DNA from: Chlamydomonas sphaeroides | Lineage: Eukaryota > Chlorophyta > Chlorophyceae > Chlamydomonadales > Chlamydomonadaceae | Reading direction: 5' to 3' | DNA length: 15,518 nt | Assembly (NCBI GenBank): GCA_001662425.1 | Contig: BDDC01000064.1 | Span: forward strand, 1 to 15,518 | In this document: positions 1 to 8,700 of the stretch, one piece after another | Layout of the letters: each line of letters starts with the position of its first letter | Position numbering within the stretch: position 1 is the first letter of the stretch | Made by a program: the position numbers and the translations under genes | The notes under the pieces: model-generated | What the model saw: the letters and a program-made list of their open reading frames with translations, nothing else | Told to the model about the DNA's origin: nothing | Database searches by the model: none

Positions 1-1
1 C

Positions 2-67
2 TACCCCTACCCCTACCCCTACCCCTACCCCTACCCCTACCCCTACCCCTACCCCTACCCCTACCCC
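2..67. repeat. CCCCTA hexanucleotide tandem array
   Basis: About eleven perfect copies of a 6-base unit (TACCCC on the + strand, TAGGGG on the other) run from the window edge and then decay into a C-rich tract ending in an AG at 82-83. The position fits a microsatellite inside an intron, where it supplies the polypyrimidine tract of the following exon. The unit is not the Chlamydomonas telomere repeat (TTTTAGGG) or the plant one (TTTAGGG). The G-rich strand could form quadruplexes. It lies at the contig edge, so its true length is unknown. Confidence 0.9.
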
Positions 68-83
68 TGCCCTCCCCCGCCAG

Positions 84-346
84 ACAACTGCCACCTGGCC
101 AACGAGCGCATCCGCCGCACCAACCTGTTCAAGGGCAAGAACGTTATCCGCAGGCTGCTGGAGGAGGTGGCCGCTATGTCCGCAGCCAACGGCACCGGCG
201 GCGCCGGCGGCTGCACGCGGGCGCCCAGCACGGGCTGCACCGCCGGGCCTGAGGTGGAGGCGGCGGTGGCGGCGGCGGTGGCCGCGGCGGCGGCGGAGGC
301 GGAGGCGCTGGGCGCGCCGACGGCGTGCGCGGGGCTGGCAGAGTGA
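84..346 (+). CDS. 3'-terminal exon of an unidentified protein (partial)
   Basis: An AG acceptor at 82-83 follows a C-rich tract. The frame whose first full codon starts at 86 is open to a TGA at 344-346. It begins NCHLANERIRRTNLFKGKN and continues VIRRLLEEVAAMSA, a basic then amphipathic helical stretch with strongly C/G-ended codons. It then becomes Gly/Thr-rich and ends in an acidic poly-Ala/Glu tail, common in volvocine proteins. I do not recognise the family. The same frame stays open upstream through the CCCCTA array as a Tyr-Pro repeat, so the array could be translated, although an intron end is the simpler reading. The start and most of the gene lie outside the window. Confidence 0.6.
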
Positions 347-929
347 GATGGGGCTGTTGGGTTCGGCGGAAAGGGGAAGGGTGGCAAGCCGCTGGAGTCA
401 TGATGCCGTGGGTTGGTGGCGGTTGCAGGATGCGGGGTGCATGGCTCGTCGTAGCCTAGTACGGTTATGTGGCGCTGCTGGGCCGGGGGGTCGATGAATG
501 CTTGATGGTTGTGCCAAGCTCATGCCATGCTTCGGGGGCGCACGGGAGCGGTTGCGATGAGCAGCCGAATGACCCGACAGCGTATCTGTGTGAAGATGCT
601 TTCTGCACCCGGGAGCCGTGCGGCTGGTGCTCCGGGCCCACCGCTGCCTGAAGAGCTACGTGCGGTGGCTGACAGACGGAGGGCTGGTGGGCGCTCGCCG
701 CTGTCTCAAATCCGTATGGAACCCGTGCAGCCTGCGTGACGGCAACTAGAGTTGCAGACGGCAATCGCATCCGGAGGGAGCAAAGGGGCGTGGGGGCCCT
801 ACCCCGAGGTGATCCCTGGCCAGTGCAACCCGTGGGTCGGTCCCTGCATGGCTCGGCTCGCAGCGCGCGAACAAGGCACATTGAACCTCCTTGTAAGATC
901 ACTAGTGCGCACTGGTTCTCGTCCCCAGC
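347..929 (+). other. Probable 3' flank of the first gene, with coding-like fragment
   Basis: No complete gene is visible. Behind the stop at 346, the only TGTAA I found (the green-algal poly(A) signal) lies at 892-896. That would give a 3' UTR of about 550 bases, long but normal for volvocine algae. Inside the stretch the frame from 594 to a TAG at 747-749 reads like coding sequence (for example HPGAVRLVLRAHRCLKSYVR, with C/G-ended codons). It has no ATG and only a weak possible acceptor at 594-595. It may be an early piece of the MYND gene downstream, or a relic. Confidence 0.35.
892..896 (+). terminator. TGTAA, candidate poly(A) signal of the first gene
   Basis: TGTAA is the usual polyadenylation signal of Chlamydomonas and relatives. 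This is the only + strand copy I found between the stop at 346 and the next coding-like exon at 1009. A five-base match is weak evidence alone, and the distance from the stop is long. Confidence 0.35.
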
Positions 930-1008
930 ATGCGCATGGGCCTCACTCGTGCAGTGCCTACGCGTGAACGGCCGTACCTCGCCCCCCGGCCTACCTCGCA
1001 ACCGTCAG

Positions 1009-1502
1009 CTGCGTCCGGCGGCGGCTGGCGACGCAGACGCGTCAGGCCCTGGCCGCGCGGCTGGTCGAGGAGGAGGCGGGGCGGCGGAGGCGGCGGAGCC
1101 AGGAGGGCCTTCCTGGGCGGGGCAGGCGCGAGCGCGGTCTGGGGGCGCCGTCATCAGCCATGTCCCAGCGTGGGATGCAGCCTCCTGCACGGGATGCGGC
1201 CAGCCTGCTGCACGCGGCAGTGGGCGGCGCTGGCACCGCGGTCGCGGCGGCGCAGAGCGACGACAGCAGGCAGGCAGCAGGCAAGCGGCCCGCGCTCCTG
1301 AGCTCGGCCTTCAAGGTGTCCCTGCTGCTGCCGTTGGCGGTTCGCTGGGCGCTCTCCGCAGCGGGAGGCTGCGCGGTGGCAGCTCATCTGGGGGGCGCCG
1401 GGAGACGTGACGTGTCGCGTTGGTGGCGGCGAGAATGGCGTGCGGCTGCTGGCCTTGGTGTTGGCAGGGGCTTGACGGTGGCTGTCCAGCTGCTAGCGGC
1501 AG
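1009..1502 (+). CDS. Possible internal exon of the MYND-finger gene
   Basis: A frame from an acceptor (CCGTCAG ending at 1008) to a donor (GGCAG followed by GTGAGG at 1503) is open throughout and contains segments such as SSAFKVSLLLPLAVRWALSA with C/G-ended codons. An in-frame TGA at 965-967 means the exon cannot extend further left. Both other forward frames are also open for much of the stretch, so frame choice rests on the splice sites and the hydrophobic segment. No domain is recognised. It is linked to the MYND exon only by strand and proximity. Confidence 0.35.
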
Positions 1503-1583
1503 GTGAGGCAGCGCGGTCCGCCCTTAGAAGTTGCCTGTACGGAATTGAAGCTGGCCTGCTTGCCGTGGGTTGTTCGTAGCCGG

Positions 1584-1860
1584 CTGGCTGTTGATGGTCT
1601 ACCTGATGTGGTTCGCCCTTGCTGCCGGCCTACGCCAATCCTGCCGGGCTGTCCCACCGGGCCCCCACTGCCGCCCGCGTGTCCGCCAGCGCTGGCGTCC
1701 GCGCTGGGCCGCGGCTTCCTCGGCGCCTGAGCATTCCAACTCCAGCTCTGGCCGCTGCTGCAGCTGAGGGAGCTCGGCAGCGTGTGCAGGCAGCGTGGTT
1801 GGACGGGCGAGGCGGGTACCGAGACCGCGCTGGCGGCGGGGTCAGCCATAGTGGCGGGGG
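1584..1860 (+). pseudogene. Coding-like piece with in-frame stop, upstream of the MYND exon
   Basis: In the frame with codon starts divisible by three, two coding-like runs lie either side of a TGA at 1728-1730. The left run ends PPALASALGRGFLGA and the right one reads LRELGSVCRQRGWTGEAG. The runs fit one disrupted exon, or two exons with a short intron using the CTGCAG near 1765 as acceptor. The other forward frames also stay open, so the reading is uncertain. Together with the changed zinc ligands in the following finger, it raises the possibility that the locus is decaying. Confidence 0.3.
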
Positions 1861-2189
1861 GCTCATTATACCGCCGGCCGCCATCGCAGCGGATCGGCTG
1901 CTTGCGCCGCCGACCGAGGCATGCCGACCCCATTCCACAGGTTCGGTTCCCGTTGCGTTGGGTTGGGCTGGGTTGTCGGGACCCCGCGCCAGTAGCAGTC
2001 AGCGGACCCCTTCAACATGCTTGGCTGGATAACGCGCCGTTACGCGCTCAGGTATGCCGCACAGCCGCACTCCTGTCTTCGGCCTTGTGGCCTGCCTGCC
2101 GTCACCTTTCATCCCAGACTACGCAGGAGATATCAATGAATTCACGTTTTCGCAGGTTACAGATACTCCTTTTTGTGACTTCGTCCTAG

Positions 2190-2423
2190 TTTATCATATG
2201 CCGGCGCCTGGCGCTGCGCGGCTGCTCCTACCCCGCCTGCGTCAGCCTGGACGGCGACAGCGAGGCGGATGCGAAGGGGCGGATGCGCTCGTGTGTGCGG
2301 TGCGGCGTGGTGACGTACTGCTGCCGGGAGAGCCAGGCGGTGCACTGGCGGGCGGGGCAGAGCAGGGCGTGCGGCTATTGGATGGCAGCCGGGCTGCGTC
2401 AGGGTGGATACTGGCAGGGCTAA
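2190..2423 (+). CDS. Terminal exon encoding a MYND-type zinc finger
   Basis: A pyrimidine-rich tract ends in TAG at 2187-2189. From 2190 the frame is open to TAA at 2421-2423. It holds a MYND finger: a Cys pair (CSYPAC), the spacer DGDSEAD, a second pair (CVRC), then VTYCC and, after it, AVHW and a final Cys. MYND fingers bind two zinc ions and usually mediate protein-protein contacts. Chlamydomonadalean genomes carry many of them, usually at the C-terminus as here. Two expected ligands differ: the Cys of the usual 'ECQ' is Ser (AGC at 2331-2333), and the His of the usual 'GH' is Gln (CAG at 2358-2360). The second zinc site should therefore be weak or absent. Upstream exons are poorly defined. 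Confidence 0.65.
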   Translation, partial: FIICRRLALRGCSYPACVSLDGDSEADAKGRMRSCVRCGVVTYCCRESQAVHWRAGQSRACGYWMAAGLRQGGYWQG

Positions 2424-3112
2424 GCCTGGCTTCGGCAGGGGGTGGGTGGGGGAGACCCTTTCGAAGGCCGTGTTGCGTTGCTACCATAGAAGATATTCTG
2501 GGCTCGTATACGGTAGCAAGGGGCGTGAGTGAATCGTGTGGTGCTGCAGACTAGGCCGCTCTCGGCGCCCTTTGACGGCCTAGTAAGTGGTAGTATGCGC
2601 AGCGTTGAGCTTCACGGCCAAGGAACGTATCCGAGCAAGCCTTGCGTTGTATGTTGGCGGGGGCACGGATCGAGGCGGGCAGCGATGCTTGGGGTGCGGT
2701 TGAAGGCTGTGGCGTTTCGTTGGCCCATGCAGGCTGTAGCGCAATTGCAGCAGGGAAGCACTCCCGAAGCCTTCCTGCCGTGCGGAAGGACGCGGCAATG
2801 AAGCAACTCGGGGTGTCAACAACGCTTGCAGTAACACTACAACGAAAGACCCAGCGCCTGTGGGTCATGTCCCGAAGACAGGGCGGCGGCCAGCTGCGAG
2901 CTCTTCCCCAGCTCATAGCGATCCGCTGAAGCGGGTGATCCGCAGCACGCTGCACGCGCCGTGCGTCAAATCCAGCCGTCCAACCAACCTCCTACAGCGC
3001 GTATGTTGGATCCGGTATGCACCGCAACACAAAAATGCGCCGGCCCATCCTCCCGCGCTATGTAGTGTGCGCGGGAGCGCCCTAGCGCAAAAAGGACCCT
3101 CACGTCCTTGCC
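2424..3112. other. Intergenic region between convergent genes
   Basis: I see no convincing gene. Open frames on both strands lack the codon pattern of the neighbours. The stretch should hold the 3' UTR of the MYND gene from the left, and the - strand lumen gene ends to the right of it. I found no TGTAA on the + strand here, so the end of the MYND transcript is not marked. Confidence 0.5.
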
Positions 3113-3117
3113 TTACA
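3113..3117 (-). terminator. TGTAA poly(A) signal of the lumen-protein gene
   Basis: The + strand reads TTACA, so TGTAA on the - strand, about 170 bases past the stop codon at 3286-3288. It is the expected volvocine polyadenylation signal, in the right orientation and at a normal distance. Cleavage would fall 10-20 bases further on, near 3095-3103. Confidence 0.65.
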
Positions 3118-3285
3118 TCCGGTACCCGCGCTGCACGTGCACCTTCACTACACCACACCTCACCTCCGGGCAACAGCCCGGCACGCATCACCAAGAGGCC
3201 ACCCTCACCGCCGCCCCAACGCAATCCACCCTTGCTGCCGCCCTCACGCCCCGCCGCGCCACCCTGCCGCGATGCACACATGCGC

Positions 3286-5324
3286 TCACTTTTGCGGCTG
3301 CGGCTGGCCCTCGCCCTCCTGCCCGTCGCCCGTCATGCCCACAAGACCCACCACGTTGCGGAACTCCTTCTGCGGGGCGGGGCGCAGAGGGCGGCCAGGG
3401 GCGGGGCGTGCCAGGAGTCAGCCGGGCACGGCCCAGGGGGTATGGAGCCCGGGGCCTGCGCTGCGGCCCGGACGGGAAGAAGCAACCCAGGGCGCCCATG
3501 GCCCCTCCCCACCGCCCCTGGCGCCTGGAGTCCCCACCCACGCCCCATGGCGCTTATGGCGCCCTGCGCACCTCGGTCAGCGAGAGGTTCTTGTTGACGC
3601 CGGCCTCGTCGTCGTACGTGATGGGGCTGCGGCGGCATCGACCCGGGCGCAAAGAAGTTGAAACTACCAGCACCGCCGCGTCCCACCCGTTGTGGCAGCT
3701 GCCCTTGCCATAACAGACCGCTGATCCTGCTTCGCGCGTTCGTGCATTCGCGGAGTCCGCTAGCAACCCGCCGCCACTGCTCCACCCTGGACCCTGGTTA
3801 CCGCCTTCAGCGCCCCTTTCCCGTCCGCGTCGCACCCCTTGAGCCGGGACCCTACGGGACCCCATCTGTGCCCGTGCCTGCCTTCCGTGCCTCCCCACAT
3901 CATACCAAAGCGGTGCTAGCCAGCAGCCTGCTCTTGCTGGCGTCTTCTCGCCACCCCTCCAGCCACACTTCTTGGGCCATGCCCATCGCGCCCAGGCCCC
4001 CAGGCCCTGCCAGCGCCTGATGCCCCCCATGCGGAAGCGCACCTGATGTCCTTCTCCCACTCGCCGTCGCCCAGCATCAGCAGCACCACCTGGTCGTTGC
4101 TGAGGTCGATCTGGCGAGGCGGGGCCGTACACAGTGGGCGAAACGGGGGCACGGAGCCAGGCCATTCCCTAGCAGCTCACGCCAACAGCAAGCAGCCCAA
4201 ACACTAGAGACGCCGACGGCAAGACACGATGCACGCGTCGCGTCGCGGCCCGCCCCCTGTCACCATGTCGTACACTGCGCCCCGGCCGCAGCACGCGTCG
4301 CACCACAACCCGGCCCTGGCCCTGCTCTCCGTCAATCCATTGCGCGCCCGCCCTCGCGCCCACCTGCTGCAGCGCCTCCGTCTGCAGCGCGTAGATGTTG
4401 CCGTTGCCCGTGTCCCTGAAGAGCATGGTGCCCGGCACCTCCATGTCCAGCCGCACCGCGTACCAGGTGCCCTTGCTGCTCTTCATATACACACGCCCGT
4501 CGGCGCTGTGGCGGGCGGAGGGGCCGGGTGCGGAGGGTGCAGGGATGGGGTCGGGGGCAGAGGTGCGCAGGTGCGGACATTATGCGGGAGCAGGCTCCAG
4601 GGTGGACGGCGGTGCCGCCGAGGCCGGTGGAGGGCGGGTGCGCGAGGCGAGTCACTGGGTCGGGGGCACGGGTTGGCGCGCGTGGCGCCATGTGCAGAGG
4701 CAACGGGGCCGGAGCACAAGGCGGCTGGTGGCTGATGCGGAGCGCTCGTTGCAGTGGATGTAGCGGTGTGCGCGTGTCTAGCGCAGTACACACCCGCGCT
4801 TGAAGTTGTACTTGTTGCGGAAGTTCTCCAGCGCCTTGGCTGAGGACAGCTTGCCCTGTGACGTCAGCCTGAGATTAGGGGCAGGGGAGGGCTGAGCTCT
4901 GCTGACCGCCGGAGAACGCTGCAGTCTTCAGCGGCTGTCGCCAGACAGCACGGAGTTTAGCTGATGGAGGTGGCAGGTGGCGCGCGATGTCTCACTGACA
5001 CCCGACGTGCTGCCCGGCACGCCCCGCACCGTGTCGTTCGGATTCCGCATCCCGCGTGACCCCACGCCCACGACCACGCTGGGCTTACTCCTCGTACTCC
5101 TCAACGCCACGCTCTGCGCTTGCGAAGTCGGCAAGAGCGGGCCGCGATGCCAACAGCTGCACTGCCGGAAGCGCCATGAGCCCCGCCAGCATCATGGATC
5201 GCCGCGAAAGCGACGCAGATGCTGTCCCCTGCGTTGCGTGCGCGACGACAGCCAGGCGAGCGCGAGTCGCATGCCGAGGGCCGGCGGCGGCCCCTGCACG
5301 CCCTGAACGCAATGACTGCTGCAT
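3286..5324 (-). CDS. Predicted thylakoid lumen protein, 219 residues, six exons
   Basis: Six - strand exons join without phase conflict: 5324-5089, 4868-4794, 4505-4364, 4110-4043, 3626-3572 and 3369-3286, all with GT-AG introns of 202-416 bases. The ATG is at 5324. Residues 1-40 are a Ser/Ala/Arg-rich chloroplast transit peptide. A twin arginine (41-42) is followed by a hydrophobic run (SMMLAGLMALPAVQLLA) and an Ala-Leu-Ala cleavage motif at 63-65, the layout of a Tat-type thylakoid signal. The mature part (about 154 residues, 17 kDa) is soluble. It contains AKALENFRNKYNFKRGADGR, KGTWYAVRLDMEVPG, IDLSNDQVV and GDGEWEKDI, and a Gln/Gly/Pro-rich tail. The split codons give EELTSQG, KRGADG and KDISPITY at the joins. 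I cannot name the family with certainty. A role in photosystem assembly or maintenance is only a guess from location. Confidence 0.8.
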
Positions 5325-5570
5325 TTAAGTGGTTAAGCTGAAGATCGAGGCCTAACCGCCTCCAGGTCGTGCAGTTATGCGTCTTGCGCGGCACGTTCTA
5401 ATGCGCTACCCCGCAGCTTAGCCGGTCGTAGTGGTATTCTGGGCAAGCAGCTTGTATGGCGCAGGCGGCAAGTTAGTTGCTGCTCGTCGGCAATTGCGAT
5501 CGCGACTCAAGACCCAACGCTGCGCCCCGACCTTTGGAAACCTACATATCAACATGTATTAATTACATTG

Positions 5571-5577
5571 TCACGTG
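5571..5577. promoter_or_regulatory. G-box-like CACGTG palindrome
   Basis: CACGTG occupies 5572-5577, next to an AT-rich block in the divergent intergenic region. It is palindromic and so could serve either gene. A six-base match in a GC-rich genome may be chance. Confidence 0.3.
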
Positions 5578-5579
5578 CA

Positions 5580-5711
5580 ATGCTGGCCCTTCAACGTCGC
5601 GGTCAACGAATTCGCTGACCGTGGCTGACAGCTGAGCAAAGCCCTTCGTCGTGGAGCTCCCATCGCGACGATGGTCGCGGAGGCGTTAAGCTGAGCTGCA
5701 TGGGCTCTTGA
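5580..5711 (+). promoter_or_regulatory. Three short upstream ORFs ahead of the giant gene
   Basis: Between the G-box and the chosen start at 5739 there are three ATGs, each closed quickly by TGA: 5580-5618 (12 codons plus stop), 5671-5694 (7 plus stop) and 5700-5711 (3 plus stop). The third is in the main frame, so its TGA fixes 5739 as the first usable in-frame ATG. They would limit translation if the leader includes them, which depends on the unknown transcription start. Confidence 0.4.
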
Positions 5712-5738
5712 GGCCGTGCGTGGGCCTGCGTGGCACAG

Positions 5739-8700
5739 ATGAGCTCTTCCAGCTCCTCGGATAGCCGATGGGCCCCTGCCCGGCTTAAGCGGTACCTCAA
5801 CGACGCACGCGCGACTGTACGTCCAGCGGTAAGCATGCCGTGCGTTGGTCTGTGGTGCACCCGCACGAGCAACATCGGCGCAACCCTCTGCCTTCCTCGG
5901 CTCCGCAGGGGGTGCAGCAAGCCAGCGCCAGACCGGTTCCCCAGGCCACCCCACGGACACGTGTATGGGACGACTCGGACGACGACGAGGATGACAGCCC
6001 GGTGCAGCCCAAGCGGACAGCTGTTCAGCCCCCTGCGGTTCCACTGGTGCGGCCGGCGACGGGCATCCGTGCCACCGCAGCAGCCACTTCAGCGGCTGCG
6101 GGGGCACGTCACGGTGCTGGTCCAGGCACCAAACCACCACCTGCAAAATCGCAAGCCGCTCGAGGCGACGAGCACGATGAAAGCAGCAGCAGTAGCGACG
6201 GCTCCAGGAACCGCCTGCGCAACCGTGTCTTGGAGGCGTATCGGCAGCGGCGGGCGGTGCCATCCGCTGCGCCAACGCAGTTCCCGCCCAGCAGCGGCGG
6301 GGGGCTGACACCAGCTTCGGTGCGTACGCACCGCCGAGCGATGGCCACAACTTCCTCTGCCGCCACCCCGGCTCCATCCGTGGCCTCACGGCAAACGCCG
6401 GTGGCCTGGCGTGGCTCAAGCAACGGCCGGCCGACCACAACTGCCGCCGACTCAGCTGCTGCCCGCATGCAACGGGCAGCTTCACCAAAAATGCAGCAGC
6501 GGACCTCAGCCGGCGATAGCGAGACGGCGCAGCACGAGCATTCACCTTTACCGCCGGTGCTGCAGCTGCCGCCGTCGCGACGCCTGCGCCACACGGAGTC
6601 TGAGCCGGCGCGCTCGGCATTCGTGGGCAGGGTGCCGAGTGCATCGGGTCGTACAGGGGCTGCACCAGGATCGCAGTCATCAAGACCGGCGCCCATGCAG
6701 CCCTCGAGCCCGCGCTTCCTCTCCACGCTTGGAAGCAAAAGCCGGTCCCCGCGGCAGCCCGCCGACTCCACCTTCGCGTCCTACGACGCCGCGATGTCAC
6801 CGATGAGCAGCCCACGCGCACCATCACCCACGACCCTGGCGCCGGCGCCCCGCGCCGATCCGGTCGTGGCTCAGATTAAGCGGTCGCTGTCCACCCTGTC
6901 GCCAAGCGGCAGCGCGCCGTCCTCACCGGTTGCCGACGCGCGCACGGGCAGCCGGCGACCGCGGTCGTTTCCGCCGGCGCCGCTTGCCCTGGGTCCGGCC
7001 CTGACGCCCTCGTTTACCCACGGTGATGAGGTCGTGGCTCAGATCAAGCGCGCACTGTCAGACCTATCGCCAAGCGGCAGTGCGCCGTCGTCCCCATCCG
7101 CTGATGCGCCCGCGGGCAAAAGCTGGAGCCCAGCCGGAGCACGCGGCCTTCCCTCGCCGAGGGGCCCAGCCCTCACAGAGCCGCAAGAGCATGCCTGGAG
7201 CCCGCGACTGCCCGCCGGCACCGCTGCAGCGGCCACAGCCGCCGACGCTGAGATGCTTCAGCGTCGCCAGCAGTCAGTGTCGGGCCACCCAGCGTCCCCC
7301 GCGCACTCGCCGCGCCAACAGCCCCAGCAGCCACAGCCAACTGCCTTCGCGTTCCGCAGCGCTGCTCCGCCTTCGGTGCCCGAGGAGCCCACGCACATGA
7401 CCACCAGCCATTGGGTCCGAGACTCGGCCACGAGTCCGTCCCGGCCTGCTCCCTCGCGCAGCCCTCGCAACGCGCCGCCGTTGCCGCTCGGCCCAGACAG
7501 CAGCGCGGGCCCGGGCCCGAGCTCCGCGGCATGGTCCTTGCCAGGGTCGCGGGCGGCGCGCGCTGCGTGGCCCGCCACGTCTGCGGCCAGCCCGTCGCCG
7601 GTGCAAATGGGCGGCAGGAGCAAGACGCTGGTGCTCAGCGACGACGAGCTGGAGCAGGTGAGCGCCCGCAGGGCCACGTACCGCATGGCACATGTCCCTG
7701 CATGACGCCGCATCGCCTCATATGTGCCCTAGCGCCTCACGTGCCATCCCGGTACCCGCCGCCCATGCCGCTCATGCCCCCGCCACATTTATCCCTACCG
7801 TGCAGGGTGACCATCGCCTTCCGACGCCGTTCGACGCCCCGTTCGATGGCGGGGGGCTGGGCGGGGGCCCAGAGCTGTCGCTGGGCGGGGTAGCGCCCGC
7901 CAGCCCCGACCGCTCCGACTACCTGCCGCCCATCACCCGCATCACGGAGCAGCTCGACGAGCTGCTCAGCCGTGTCAACGCCCTAGGCAACGCGTCGTCG
8001 CCGGCCGCAAGCCCCGCCGGCATGGCGCACGGCGAGGGCGGCCTGCGCTCGCCAGGAGCGGCGTCGGTGCTGTCCGGCGCAGCAACGGAGTTCCGGCCGG
8101 CGCCGAGGATGGGGCCAGCGGCAAGCAGCCCGCTGCGGCAACTCTCGACGGCGCTGGTGAGTTGCGGCCCCGTGCGGGTTCCTCGGTGGATGCATCCTTA
8201 GCTTTCCGTCTGCTCATGCCTCCTAGTGCCGCTGCAAATGCCGCCGCATCGACGCGCACCCTTCGCTGCAGGCGGCTGCGAGCATGTCGCCGCGGGGCGC
8301 CTTCGCCAGCCCCGGCGGCGCCGCCGGCGCCGAGGAGCTGCAGGCCGTGCTTCGGCAGCTGGCCACCATCCAGCGGGACATGGACCAGCTGCGGAGGACC
8401 GTCATGCTGGAGCGCTCTGGCAGCCCCGGCCGCCCGCTGAGCCCTAATCGCGCCGGCCCGCTGGCGGCGGCCCTGGCGGGCGCGGCGGGGCACGTAAACG
8501 TGGCGCCCTACCTGCCGCCGGGGCCGTCGAGCCCCAGGCTAGCGACGGTGGCTGCGATGGCAGAGGCGTCCCTGCGGCCGCGCAGCAGCCCCAGCAGCCC
8601 GGCTCGCACCTCGCCGCCACCGGCCCTGCGGCACACCCTCGGCGGCGGTGCGGCGTCGGCGCGCGGCCTGGTCCTATCGCACGACAGGCCCCGGGCGCCC

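Larger units (their letters stand above)
5325..5738. promoter_or_regulatory. Divergent promoter region of the lumen and giant-protein genes
   Basis: About 414 bases separate the two start codons, which face away from each other, so both promoters and leaders lie here. The stretch at 5541-5580 is strikingly AT-rich for this window. It contains the palindrome ACATGT (5553-5558) and a G-box core CACGTG (5572-5577) flanked by TTG and CAA as a longer inverted repeat. The G-box is a known light-response and bZIP/bHLH site in plants. Its use here is inference. No obvious TATA box is at a measurable distance because transcription starts are unknown. Confidence 0.6.

Noticed and set aside
1..67. Telomere
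   Set aside because: The unit TAGGGG does not match the known green-algal or plant telomere units, and a coding exon with an acceptor follows at once.
2860..3713. Overlapping + strand ORFs of 174-245 codons
   Set aside because: They overlap the last exons and 3' UTR of the - strand lumen gene, whose splicing and poly(A) signal explain the region better.
5571..6827. 418-codon ORF on the - strand
   Set aside because: It lies antisense to exons 1-2 of the giant gene and crosses their splice sites. GC-rich codons create such antisense frames. No domain is seen.
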